Virus record (IMG/VR): IMGVR_UViG_3300038761_000002
Location: 1 to 42,901 of that record
Origin: a virus
Strand: one strand, 5' to 3'
DNA: 42,901 nucleotides
The notes under the pieces were generated by a model. That model was not told the origin of the DNA. It saw nothing but the letters and a program-made list of their open reading frames with translations, and ran no database searches. This document shows, one piece after another, positions 1-7,811 of the stretch (its first letter is position 1; every line of letters starts with the position of its first letter). A program made the position numbers and the translations under genes.

Positions 1-711
1 CTGGTACTGGTGCAAGGCAGGCTCCACCTCACCTTCAAGCGTGGCCGTTTGCACGTTATGCCCGGATTGTTCGAGCTGCCGAGCCGCCTCATCAAGCCCC
101 TCATGGTTATTGCCAACCGTCACCAGATGACAATCCAGCCCCTGAAACAGCGGACTGTCAGCCAGCATGCTCACACCCTTGCGCGAGGTAGCACTGCCGT
201 CGAATGCGAGCATGATGGTTTTCGGTGCCTGAAACTCCCCTGCCGTCACCAGGATTGGGCGATGCAGGCCGCGGATAACACGCTCGACATTGTCTCCCAC
301 CTGAGCACCAATACCCTCGTGCTCTTCGCCTTGCTTGCCAATGACCAGCAAACGCATGTCTTCTTCCAACTCGGCAAGCGTATCCACCAGATCACCGTGA
401 CGCTGACGTTGTTGCGGGTCGCTAATGCCAGCTTCGCTGGCGCGCTGACTTGCCGCTTCCAGCATCATCTTGCCTTGTTCCAGCGCCAGCCGGTTACGCT
501 TGGCATCCAGATCTGCCAGCTCTTCCATCAAGTGCTCGCGACCACCCAGCGCCAGGTTACCACTGAAATCGGCACTGACCGGGTAGCGCGAATGATCCAG
601 CACATGCAACAAGGTCAGCGGCGCACTCAGGCGCTGTGACGCCCAGGCAGCGTAGTCACAAACAGCCGTTGCAGCGTTGGAGCCGTCGATACAGGCGATG
701 ACATTCGTCAT
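1..711 (-). CDS. Universal stress protein, tandem Usp domains (C-terminus cut by window edge)
   Basis: The reading frame runs from ATG at 711 off the left edge, giving 237 visible residues. It opens with MTNVIACIDGS, the typical first strand of a Usp domain with its nucleotide-contacting Asp. A first domain ends near residues 110-135 (LLVIGKQG...GDNVERVI), where the usual G-x2-G-x9-G(S/T) ATP motif has GD instead of GS. A second domain starts near residue 148 (KTIMLAFDGS). Tandem Usp proteins of the UspE kind are about 280-310 residues, so some 50-70 are missing. It lies 19 nt downstream of the sulP gene on the same strand, so the two are probably one operon, a common pairing in gammaproteobacteria. 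Cytoplasmic stress role is inferred from the family. Confidence 0.9.
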   Translation of the reverse strand, partial: MTNVIACIDGSNAATAVCDYAAWASQRLSAPLTLLHVLDHSRYPVSADFSGNLALGGREHLMEELADLDAKRNRLALEQGKMMLEAASQRASEAGISDPQQRQRHGDLVDTLAELEEDMRLLVIGKQGEEHEGIGAQVGDNVERVIRGLHRPILVTAGEFQAPKTIMLAFDGSATSRKGVSMLADSPLFQGLDCHLVTVGNNHEGLDEAARQLEQSGHNVQTATLEGEVEPALHQYQ

Positions 712-730
712 TGTTGTTCTCCTTTGGCGC

Positions 731-2212
731 TTAGTGGCCGCCCATCATTTTTTCAACGGCAGCGGGCTTGTCATGCACACCGAACTTGTCCACCAGCGTA
801 GCACTGGCTTCGTTGAGGCCGACGATATCCACTTCGGTGCCTTCGCGGCGGAACTTGATCACGACCTTGTCCAGGGCGCCGATAGCGGTGATATCCCAGA
901 AGTGGGCACGATGAACATCAATAGTGACTTTATCGATGGCTTCCTTGAAGTCAAACGAGGCGATGAACTGGTCGGAGGAGGTAAAGAATACCTGCCCCAC
1001 CACATCATAAACCCGGTGCCCGTCTTCAGCACTTTCGGTCGCTTTCACGTAGAAGATACGACCCACCTTGTTGGCATAGAACAGGGCACTCAACACCACC
1101 CCGATCCCCACACCAATGGCCAGATTGTGAGTCGCCACGGTGGCCGTCACCGTGGCCAGCATGACCACGGTACTGCTGGCCGGATGTTTTGCCATATTGG
1201 TAATGGACTCCCAGCTGAAGGTACCGATGGACACCATGATCATCACTGCCACCAGCGCGCCCATGGGAATCTGGGAAACCCACTGGCCCAGGAACACCAC
1301 CAGCACCAACAGGAAACAGCCGGCAAACAGGGTCGACAACCGCTTGCGCCCACCGGATTTCACGTTGATCACCGACTGGCCAATCATGGCGCAACCGGCC
1401 ATCCCGCCCAGGAAACCGGACGCGATATTGGCCACGCCCTGGCCTTTGCATTCGCGGTTCTTGTTACTGTCAGTGTCGGTCAGGTCATCAACAATGGTGG
1501 CTGTCATCATGGATTCCAGCAGGCCAACCACGGCCAACGCCAGAGAATACGGCAGGATGATCTTCAGGGTTTCCAGATTCAGCGGAATATCCGGCAACAG
1601 GAAGATTGGCAGGCTGTCCGGCAGCTCCCCCTTATCCCCCACCGTGGGCACATCAATGCCCAGATACATCGCCACACCGGTAATGACCACGATGCAGACC
1701 AGCGGCGACGGCACCGCCGTGGTCAGCAGAGGCAACAGATAGATAATCCCCAGGCCTGCGGCCACCATGGCGTAAACATGCCAGGTCACGTTCACCAACT
1801 CCGGCAACTGCGCCATGAAAATGAGAATAGCCAGGGCATTCACAAACCCCGTGACCACAGAACGCGACACAAATCGCATCAGGTTACCGAGTTTGAGGAA
1901 CCCCGCGATGATCTGCAGTGCGCCAGTGAGCACCGTGGCCGCCAGCAGGTACTGCAAGCCGTGGTCGGCCACCAGAGTCACCATCACCAGCGCCATGGCG
2001 CCAGTGGCTGCAGAAATCATCCCCGGGCGCCCGCCGAAGAAGGCCGTCACCACGGCAATACAGAAAGAGGCATACAAACCCACTTTCGGGTCCACACCGG
2101 CAATGATGGAGAAGGCAATCGCCTCCGGGATCAACGCAAGCGCCACAACGGCCCCTGCCAGCAAGTCGCCACGGACGTTACTGAACCAGTCCTGCTGAAT
2201 CGTTCGAAGCAT
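731..2212 (-). CDS. SulP-family inorganic anion transporter with C-terminal STAS domain
   Basis: This inner-membrane anion carrier (sulfate, bicarbonate or similar; substrate not decidable here) has 493 residues. The N-terminal signature [27 protein letters not shown] is followed by about ten hydrophobic segments to around residue 375. A cytoplasmic STAS domain follows (roughly 400-485, containing [22 protein letters not shown]). The start was placed at ATG 2212, which has AGGA nine bases upstream and begins [16 protein letters not shown]. The longer open frame to 2296 adds an atypical tail. The gene shares an operon with the universal stress protein downstream. It is host chromosome, outside the prophage. 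Confidence 0.92.
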   Translation of the reverse strand: MLRTIQQDWFSNVRGDLLAGAVVALALIPEAIAFSIIAGVDPKVGLYASFCIAVVTAFFGGRPGMISAATGAMALVMVTLVADHGLQYLLAATVLTGALQIIAGFLKLGNLMRFVSRSVVTGFVNALAILIFMAQLPELVNVTWHVYAMVAAGLGIIYLLPLLTTAVPSPLVCIVVITGVAMYLGIDVPTVGDKGELPDSLPIFLLPDIPLNLETLKIILPYSLALAVVGLLESMMTATIVDDLTDTDSNKNRECKGQGVANIASGFLGGMAGCAMIGQSVINVKSGGRKRLSTLFAGCFLLVLVVFLGQWVSQIPMGALVAVMIMVSIGTFSWESITNMAKHPASSTVVMLATVTATVATHNLAIGVGIGVVLSALFYANKVGRIFYVKATESAEDGHRVYDVVGQVFFTSSDQFIASFDFKEAIDKVTIDVHRAHFWDITAIGALDKVVIKFRREGTEVDIVGLNEASATLVDKFGVHDKPAAVEKMMGGH

Positions 2213-2536
2213 GGATTTCAATCCTGTGTTTGGAAATAACAAGCAAAGGCTGCGCAGCGGCAGCAATAAAATACGAAGAACGGCACCAACAGGCACCGCA
2301 CGGCAAAGCCATGTAAGGAGGGCGCGCTAGGGCGGACTCAGCCGTGTTTGGGTCATTATGAACACCCGACAGTAAGGAAAGGCGCGGATTCTAGCAGAAC
2401 GCCCCCGGCAATTACAGGCAGCCCCGGCCGGCTCATTACATCAGCAGCACCTCACCACTACGCCCGATCGGCACAACATGCGATAATCGCCCCCTGTGTT
2501 ACCGCCACCGCGGCCGTCGCGAAGGCCTCCAATCAT
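2213..2536. promoter_or_regulatory. dusA: Intergenic region between sulP and the dusA 5' end
   Basis: This 324-bp gap holds the divergent promoters of sulP (minus) and the original dusA (plus). The only element I can point to is an extended -10 box, TGC-GATAAT at 2479-2487, which would start dusA transcription near 2494, about 43 nt before the dusA ATG. No good -35 is present. I see no convincing sulP promoter and no RNA gene or hairpin. The dusA promoter now feeds only the 34-codon remnant, because the prophage separates it from the rest of the gene. Confidence 0.3.
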
Positions 2537-2641
2537 ATGCCCGATACCGTGTTAATGACCGACCCCACCGCCCACACCACAGCCCGTACACTGGACCGCC
2601 GCCTGAGCGTAGCCCCGATGATGGACTGGACGCAGGCTTAG
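2537..2641 (+). pseudogene. dusA: dusA 5' remnant cut off by prophage insertion
   Basis: ATG at 2537 opens a 34-residue frame ending RTLDRRLSVAPMMDWTQA-stop. The segment TLDRRLSVAPMMDWT is identical in protein sequence to the N-terminal FMN-binding part of the DusA encoded at the other end of the prophage (from 42079). After the shared core (2608-2631) the frame enters phage DNA and stops at 2639-2641. This is therefore the original host start of dusA, left with its promoter but without the enzyme body. Confidence 0.9.
2608..2631 (+). repeat. attL core (24-bp identical direct repeat)
   Basis: The 24 bases from CGTAGCCCC to ACTGGAC are repeated exactly at 42156-42179, and similarity stops at both edges at the DNA level. 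The core lies inside dusA codons for VAPMMDW. It marks the crossover region used by the tyrosine integrase at the other end. Insertion at this position in dusA is a known preference of one integrase group. Confidence 0.93.
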
Positions 2642-2671
2642 AAAAAAGAAAGGGATAACAACAGGATGGAA

Positions 2672-2707
2672 GCACCATAATTCCATATGGTGCAAAAATG
2701 GTGCAAA
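2672..2707. repeat. Left integrase arm-type sites (ATGGTGCAAA repeats)
   Basis: ATGGTGCAAA occurs at 2687-2696 and again at 2698-2707, an 11-bp period. An inverted partner GCACCATA at 2672-2679 pairs with TATGGTGC at 2686-2693. The same decamer is repeated beside attR (42006, 42017, 42049), also with an 11-bp step. Short direct repeats on both sides of the core are the usual layout of integrase arm-binding sites. The role is inferred from placement. From 2708 to 2887 I see nothing further of note. Confidence 0.6.
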
Positions 2708-2887
2708 GCTGGAATTAAAATGATGGAATTTCTTACACCATCCGAGGATGGCTACTGACAGACCCCGACAAGCGAAGCAGGCATTCTGAACCTGCCCGCC
2801 GCCGGCCATCGCAGGATCTCCGTCCTCAGGCCAGCGACAAACATGTCAGCGATACGCGGCGCGGCCCAACAACCGCCAGGGACAGGA

Positions 2888-3181
2888 TCAAGCCGAGGAT
2901 TTTCCGCAGCCACCACACCGACCAGCCCACGGATCCACTGGACCAGCACAATAACGGCACTGCTCACCCTCTGCGCGACCGTTTCGGTACACCGCCCACA
3001 CCCGGACAAAAAAGAATATCAGTGCAGCTATAAACACCACACCGCCCACCGCAACGACATTGCCTGCGATCCTGTCAAAGCCCATAACACCCGGAAAAAC
3101 AAAGCCACCGATCAGGACCAAGCAACTCCCAAAGAAGACCACCGCCACCGGCTGCCCGTAATACCACTTTTGCAATTTCAC
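2888..3181 (-). CDS. Small two-helix membrane protein with C-terminal zinc ribbon
   Basis: The 97-residue frame has two strongly hydrophobic stretches (about 12-31 and 39-60). They are followed by a short basic segment and a C-terminal CRYCAGPVDPWAGRCGGCG, two CxxC pairs that would bind zinc. This hydrophobic-then-cysteine pattern is unlikely in a random frame. The start is a GTG at 3181 with a weak upstream Shine-Dalgarno, so the start is uncertain. It is the last prophage gene before attL, the usual place for lysogenic-conversion cargo. No family was recognised. Confidence 0.5.
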   Translation of the reverse strand: MKLQKWYYGQPVAVVFFGSCLVLIGGFVFPGVMGFDRIAGNVVAVGGVVFIAALIFFFVRVWAVYRNGRAEGEQCRYCAGPVDPWAGRCGGCGKSSA

Positions 3182-3259
3182 CGCAGATCACCAGAAGAGT
3201 TGAAAACCAGGCTCAAGCCCCATATAACACATATGCAATTCATAACACTGGAGGTTCAC

Positions 3260-3484
3260 ATGGGACGTGATAAAGCGAGAGATGACAAGCTGTTTAATTG
3301 CAGCGAAAGCCATGAGGTTGGCTACGTTGCCGGCTTGTATCCCGACAACAAGAAACTCGTGGAAGGTTACCTGATACAGCTTTGCATCGCAGGGGTTATC
3401 AAGAATTTCACCCACGCCCAGGTATACGACATCATCGAGGATCGACTGAAGTTACCTGTTCCAGTCGAGAATCCCACAGGTTAA
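3260..3484 (+). CDS. Conserved small phage/island protein, 74 aa
   Basis: ATG 3260 is preceded by GGAGG at ideal spacing (ctggaggttcacatg), which decides this start over the longer open frame to 2843. The protein begins MGRDKARDDKLFNCSESHEVGYVAGLY and ends with HAQVYDIIEDRLKLPVPVE. I recall short proteins of this shape (K-DD..FNCS..HE..YV..LY...V..I...L..P) from phages and islands, without a known function. It is the only plus-strand gene at this end, convergent with dam, and is probably expressed independently of the late operon. Confidence 0.75.
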   Translation: MGRDKARDDKLFNCSESHEVGYVAGLYPDNKKLVEGYLIQLCIAGVIKNFTHAQVYDIIEDRLKLPVPVENPTG

Positions 3485-3491
3485 ACGGTAT

Positions 3492-3524
3492 CGCTGGCCG
3501 GCCAACATCATTATCCGGCCAGCG
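3492..3524. terminator. Hairpin between convergent genes
   Basis: A perfect 10-bp inverted repeat (CGCTGGCCGG at 3492-3501, CCGGCCAGCG at 3515-3524) with a 13-nt loop lies just after the 74-aa gene and before the end of dam. There is no clear T-tract on either strand, so termination is likely but unproven. Confidence 0.5.
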
Positions 3525-3564
3525 CTCCGTATCAAGCCAACCCATGGGCGCTAGTCATACCCGA

Positions 3565-4374
3565 TCAAGCACCCAACCCAAACAACCCGCCCTGCTGCTC
3601 CACCGCATTGCCGTTCAGAATAACCAGCTCTTTGCAGGCCTGGCGCTTATCCTTCGCCCCTCCACCCACTGTGTACTCATAGTCCTTTGAGTGAATCTCG
3701 AAGCCCTCAAAAATCTCCCTGACCACGGGGTGGTCATTCAGGCTGATCACTACCTTGCCTTTGCACTCACGCCCCAAGCGGGCCATCTGTTCGTACTGAT
3801 CCACACCGAACTCCGTGCCATACCCTGCCGTTTCATAGTAGGGCGGGTCGCAGTAGAACAGCGTGTCGGGGCGATCATAGCGCTCGAACATTTTTGCCCA
3901 ATCTCCCTGCTCCAGCGTCACCTGTGACAGCCGGGCATGAGCGTCAACTAGGTCATTCTCCAATGTCAGCAGGTTGAATTTCGGGCGTGTGGTTGCCGCC
4001 GTGCCGAAGGTCTGGCCTGTCGCTCTGCCACCAAAGGCAAGCTTCTGCAGGTAGAGAAACCGCGCAGCGCGCTGCACATCGGTCAGCGTTTCCGGCGGCG
4101 TGTCACGCAGCCAGGACCACTGATCCCGGCTGACCAGCACCCACTTGAATTGCTTATACAGTTCCTCCAAGTGATGCTTGACCACCCGATATAGGTTGAC
4201 GATCTCGCCATTGATATCGTTCAGCACCTCAATTTGCGACGGGGACTTCGCGAAAAAGATACCCCCTGCCCCAGCAAACACCTCTACATAGCAGCTGTGC
4301 GCGGGAAACAAGGGAATGATTGAACTCGCCAGACGGGACTTTCCACCCATCCACGGGAACAGCGGTTTAGCCAT
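3565..4374 (-). CDS. DNA adenine N6-methyltransferase, D12/Dam class
   Basis: This 269-residue protein transfers a methyl group from SAM to adenine N6 in DNA. Visible motifs are FPWMGGKSRL (6-15) and EVFAGAGG (31-38), forming the SAM site, and the catalytic DPPYY (176-180). Length fits the D12 family. ATG 4374 has GAGGA seven bases upstream, so it is preferred over the upstream frame to 4428. It follows the tail genes on the same strand after two hairpins, as late-operon cargo or a separate unit. A likely role is masking phage DNA from host restriction. Target sequence cannot be read from the protein. Confidence 0.93.
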   Translation of the reverse strand: MAKPLFPWMGGKSRLASSIIPLFPAHSCYVEVFAGAGGIFFAKSPSQIEVLNDINGEIVNLYRVVKHHLEELYKQFKWVLVSRDQWSWLRDTPPETLTDVQRAARFLYLQKLAFGGRATGQTFGTAATTRPKFNLLTLENDLVDAHARLSQVTLEQGDWAKMFERYDRPDTLFYCDPPYYETAGYGTEFGVDQYEQMARLGRECKGKVVISLNDHPVVREIFEGFEIHSKDYEYTVGGGAKDKRQACKELVILNGNAVEQQGGLFGLGA

Positions 4375-4414
4375 TGGGGATTCCTCATATTTGCCGATTA
4401 AGGTAGGCTCACCG

Positions 4415-4432
4415 CGCTGTGTCGACACAGCG
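4415..4432. repeat. 18-bp perfect palindrome upstream of dam
   Basis: CGCTGTGTCGACACAGCG is its own reverse complement and lies 41 bp upstream of the dam start codon. A perfect palindrome of this length is a candidate operator for a dimeric regulator of the methylase gene. I see no second copy in the window. Confidence 0.45.
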
Positions 4433-4475
4433 GCGGGCCTTGCTTGGCAAACGAGGTATGCTCTCGCTTGTTAGG

Positions 4476-4561
4476 ACCACCCAGGTGTTACAGCACCCGG
4501 GTGGTGCCCGTCTCTCACACCTGAACGGTGTAGGAAGGTAGGTTCGGGGCCTGGCCCCGAA
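4476..4561 (-). terminator. Two hairpins ending the tail gene run
   Basis: Two inverted repeats follow the last tail-region gene (stop at 4585). One is TTCGGGGCC/GGCCCCGAA at 4543-4561. The other is a 12-bp stem, ACCACCCAGGTG (4476-4487) with CACCCGGGTGGT (4494-4505), which has one G-U pair. Neither has a strong T-tract on the minus strand. They separate the structural genes from dam and probably reduce read-through. Confidence 0.45.
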
Positions 4562-4584
4562 TTTCTCTTACGCTTAGCAGTGGC

Positions 4585-4818
4585 TCACACCTCGACGGTC
4601 GATACCGTCAACACCGGCACTTCATAAGACAGCCGGCCGTTTTCGATCATTGCTTTCTTGGTGGCGGCCACATCTTCGCCTTTCACGGTGATGTTGATGC
4701 CATCGCGGGTTTGCACGGTGCTGGTGCCGTCGCCGTTGTTGCTCTGCACGGTCACCACATACCGGCCCTCGCCTTGCAGCAAGCGCCGGAACTTCAGCCA
4801 GGGGTTACGGGTACTCAT
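4585..4818 (-). CDS. Small tail-region protein, 77 aa, unknown
   Basis: The protein begins MSTRNPWLKFRRLLQGEGRYVVTVQSNNGDGTSTVQTRDG and looks like a small beta-rich domain with no membrane segment. ATG 4818 overlaps the stop of the upstream hub-like gene (4815) in an ATGA arrangement, which fixes the start and implies coupled translation. Its place as the last gene of the tail run, after the hub and receptor-binding candidates, suggests a minor tail-tip or assembly role. I do not recognise the family. Confidence 0.75.
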   Translation of the reverse strand: MSTRNPWLKFRRLLQGEGRYVVTVQSNNGDGTSTVQTRDGINITVKGEDVAATKKAMIENGRLSYEVPVLTVSTVEV

Positions 4819-6698
4819 GCGCTGCGCTCCAGGGTCACGGATTGATAAATCTCGGCACCTCCCGCTTTCTGCACACTGATCGACACAGCAAGCACCAGGG
4901 CCATGTAGTCGAGCAAAGGGTCATCGTGCATGACTTTCACCATCATCCCAGGCAGAACCACCCCCGGCGCGGCCCCGGACTCAGGAATGAGCACGCTCAG
5001 GGTTTCCACCACCTTGTTCCCCGCCCCGGCCAATTCGGCTGTACCGCGGCTAATGGCGGGCTGGCTATCAGTGATCAGGTCTTCGTAAATGTCAGGCATC
5101 GGGGCCGTGCCACCACTGCCAGCACGCTGCACATCAACGGCTACCCCTTGGCTAACACCGCTCACATAGCAGGCATTGAACGCGGGTGCCGGTTCGTACT
5201 GCGCGGAGCGCGAGCGCACCATGCCAATGTAGATGCCTGCATCCGGCGTCGCCGTTTCCCAATTCCACGGCGCCACCTTGTAGCGAGGCTGCACGGTCCA
5301 GTTATCTGCCGCCATGGCAGGCACCATAATCCCGCCTGCCGCCGTTACAATTTGCGCCACCACCTGCGCTGGAGACTTATCACGGAAGCTCAACGCCCCG
5401 GGCGGAATCGGCCAATCCGGCAGGTCCTCATCGTTTCCGGTTGGCCAAGTCAGGGAGAAACCCGTGTTTTGCAGCTCTGCCGTTGCCGCCTGGGCAGCGG
5501 TGGTAGCGCTCGCGTTGGTATAGCTGCGAGTCGGCGCGAATGGCGCAGCCATATACTGCGTGCGGCTCACACCGGTGATGGTGAATTTTTCAGTAGGGAA
5601 ACGCTCATCACTGGTGTAGCGCTCGATAGAGAATACCCAGTCGTGGGAGTTGATCGTCACGCTGATATCTTTCATGCCGCCGGCACCAGGCGCCACCAGC
5701 GCCAAAGAGCCCTGCCCGTAGAGCGTGCCGGAGAATTTCCACGCCCATGAATCGATATCCAGCCCGATGGTCACCCCTTGAATATCCAGCGGTGTACCCG
5801 TCGCAACGTCCGTAATTTGCAGCGTATTCATAATCAGATAGACCGTTTTGAATTCCGGCGGCTCCACCGGATCAGGGTCCGGGTTTGGCTCCACAGGGTA
5901 TGGGAGGTTGTAGTCATGCCAAACGCTCTGGCCAGCGCCCCACGGTAGGCGCTGACCGCAATCGCGGGGCTCAGCTTGGCGGGCTGTGATTCGGTACGTC
6001 ACGTCATGGGGCACGCTCGGCCGCGCCGGCTTCACCCAGCCGAACCGAAGCTCGACGTTATCCGGGTCTGTAATCTCAATCGTGCCCGAGTCGGCGGCGA
6101 GCGTGATCGTGGTGGCCGTGTCGGTCTGCAGGAGCGCGTAGCGTTCGGCCGCGTCGTCGTAAACCGTGCCGGTCAGGTTCACCGAGTACCAGGCAAAGCC
6201 CCTCTCTGCATCTCTGGCGGGCGTTTTCATTACCCAGGAGCTGACGTAGCCCATACGGTCGATCGAGAACGCTCGGCCCCATGGAAGGCCCTGCTCGCGA
6301 TCGCGGGCGCCTGACTGACTCCACAGCGCCGCACGCTCGCCCTGCTTGGTGGCTGCCAGCCCCCAAGCCAGCACACCGGCGCTGTCCTTCTGACCGGATG
6401 CCTCGAAGCGGGCACGGATCCCGAGATCCTGGTCGGTCGCCCGGATCCAGCGCAGGCCGCGCTCGCCGCCCGCTGGTGTCGCCGGGGTGATCGTGATCGA
6501 GGTCGCCCCCTGAGCGGATCCCGCCCGTTGAATAGGCGCCAGGTACTCAGCGAAAAGGCTCGGCTTTGTCCACGGTAGAGGCGGGACAAGCCCTTGGGCG
6601 AAGTCCAGGGAGATTGCGAGCGATTCAGTCGATACCGCGTAAGGCCCGCCACGAAAGTTTAGATCAACGCTGCTCCACTGCTCGACGACATAGCTCAT
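4815..6698 (-). CDS. Large tail-tip/hub-like protein, 627 aa
   Basis: The C-terminal half resembles phage tail hub proteins. It has LQITDVATGTPLDIQGVTIGLDIDSWAWKF-type strands near 290-320, and a long beta-rich segment with a FRDKSPAQVVAQIVTAAGG helix near 440-460. The N-terminal 270 residues carry three short repeats of the type RGLRWIRATDQDLGIRARFEASG / QGLPWGRAF / ERGFAWYSV, each with an LPWG or similar Trp-rich turn. A proline-rich linker (PNPDPDPVEPPEF, about 272-284) joins the halves. It lies in a tightly packed tail cluster. I infer a central tail-tip component; no enzyme motif is visible. Confidence 0.82.
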   Translation of the reverse strand: MSYVVEQWSSVDLNFRGGPYAVSTESLAISLDFAQGLVPPLPWTKPSLFAEYLAPIQRAGSAQGATSITITPATPAGGERGLRWIRATDQDLGIRARFEASGQKDSAGVLAWGLAATKQGERAALWSQSGARDREQGLPWGRAFSIDRMGYVSSWVMKTPARDAERGFAWYSVNLTGTVYDDAAERYALLQTDTATTITLAADSGTIEITDPDNVELRFGWVKPARPSVPHDVTYRITARQAEPRDCGQRLPWGAGQSVWHDYNLPYPVEPNPDPDPVEPPEFKTVYLIMNTLQITDVATGTPLDIQGVTIGLDIDSWAWKFSGTLYGQGSLALVAPGAGGMKDISVTINSHDWVFSIERYTSDERFPTEKFTITGVSRTQYMAAPFAPTRSYTNASATTAAQAATAELQNTGFSLTWPTGNDEDLPDWPIPPGALSFRDKSPAQVVAQIVTAAGGIMVPAMAADNWTVQPRYKVAPWNWETATPDAGIYIGMVRSRSAQYEPAPAFNACYVSGVSQGVAVDVQRAGSGGTAPMPDIYEDLITDSQPAISRGTAELAGAGNKVVETLSVLIPESGAAPGVVLPGMMVKVMHDDPLLDYMALVLAVSISVQKAGGAEIYQSVTLERSA

Positions 6699-6701
6699 TA
6701 C

Positions 6702-7811
6702 CTAGCCTTCAAAATCAGGCGGCGCCGCCTTATAGGGGTGTGATGGTGCAAGATTGTCAGCGATGCCCCACTTGTGCGCGAGGTAACCTTCAACCTGTTG
6801 CTTCTCAGATAACGAAAAGCCTCCATTCTTGGACCAGACGGCCTCCGCAAACAGGCCCTCAAACTGCCAGCCCGTTACTGCACCTTGGAATAGCTTGTCG
6901 ATAAGGTCGGCACTAACATCTAGGTATGTAGCAATTACCCATCGATCCTGCACGATCGCATCATAAGCATCGAAACGAGTAGAAACAGGGTAGGCCACAC
7001 CATCCACTTCCATTGAGGGATCGCCCACGTCGCGATACCAGCTTGTCGAAGTCGCCTTATCAGCAATTGGCAGATAGGCATCATCGCTGTTACCGAAAAT
7101 GGAGAAGTTAGTCTGAGCGTCCGGCGCGTAAACAAGGAGCATAATATCAAACGTCCCAGCGACAGGAGCCATAGAATAGCTATTGTCTCCGCCATTCCAG
7201 CCGATAACAGTCAGGCCATTAACTGGTGCCGGCTCCACCTTAAACTGCTTGGACGGATTGAGCTGCGTCGCGTCCAGTTCGCCACCAGCTAGATCTTTTA
7301 TTCTGAAAACTTTGCCGGCCGAAACCTCAACCCCCCCCTGAGCGGACGCATCGAACCACCGCGAAGCACCTGCATCAGTTGGGTTCCACGGCCTCGCCTC
7401 CAAGATGCCCTCCAGCGGCCCACTCGCTACCGGCCGGTAGTACGGCAAGGCATTGAAAGTGACGCTCCCACTTGTGACGCTCCCGCTCGTTGACCAGGTC
7501 GGCTCCTCAGCGCCGGTAGTGCCGGCGGCCGTCACTTTGTACACATATCCGTTAGGGGCCTCTGGATGAACCACCTGCCCCATATTGAGTGCAGTTTCAG
7601 TGGAGAACTCGTCACCGTATTCGTCCAGAGCCAACGCAATAACAGCGCCCGCCCAATCGTTGTAAGTGATATCGAACGTGCCATCGCCAGCGCTCTGCCC
7701 TTCAGCCACCACCTGCCGCCCTGCCGGGTCATCCTTAATGACAATCACATCACGGGCAGCAGCCACACCGTCGATTTTCACTGTGCCCGCGACACGCGCC
7801 TGAGTAGCCAT
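6702..7811 (-). CDS. Putative receptor-binding tail protein with lectin-like C-terminus, 369 aa
   Basis: The N-terminus (about 7-70) looks like an Ig/transthyretin-type beta domain (AGTVKIDGVAAARDVIVI). The C-terminal 230 residues resemble a concanavalin-like (LamG type) lectin domain and end with EKQQVEGYLAHKWGIADNL.PSHPYK, a motif often found at the end of phage and marine-bacterial lectin domains. Such domains bind glycans, so this is a good candidate for host-surface recognition. The start overlaps the stop of the upstream gene by one base (TGATG). Base composition is noticeably less GC-rich than in neighbouring genes, consistent with recent exchange of host-range DNA. Confidence 0.8.
   Translation of the reverse strand: MATQARVAGTVKIDGVAAARDVIVIKDDPAGRQVVAEGQSAGDGTFDITYNDWAGAVIALALDEYGDEFSTETALNMGQVVHPEAPNGYVYKVTAAGTTGAEEPTWSTSGSVTSGSVTFNALPYYRPVASGPLEGILEARPWNPTDAGASRWFDASAQGGVEVSAGKVFRIKDLAGGELDATQLNPSKQFKVEPAPVNGLTVIGWNGGDNSYSMAPVAGTFDIMLLVYAPDAQTNFSIFGNSDDAYLPIADKATSTSWYRDVGDPSMEVDGVAYPVSTRFDAYDAIVQDRWVIATYLDVSADLIDKLFQGAVTGWQFEGLFAEAVWSKNGGFSLSEKQQVEGYLAHKWGIADNLAPSHPYKAAPPDFEG

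Noticed and set aside
677-2239. 520-codon plus-strand frame opposite sulP, and a similar 672-codon frame at 17741-19759
   Set aside because: Both are antisense shadows of recognised genes, with His/Gly/Gln-biased composition and no start signals.
7000-7400. Low-GC island as a separate insertion element
   Set aside because: There are no inverted ends, transposase or target duplication, and the reading frame of the lectin-like tail gene is continuous, so allele exchange explains it better.
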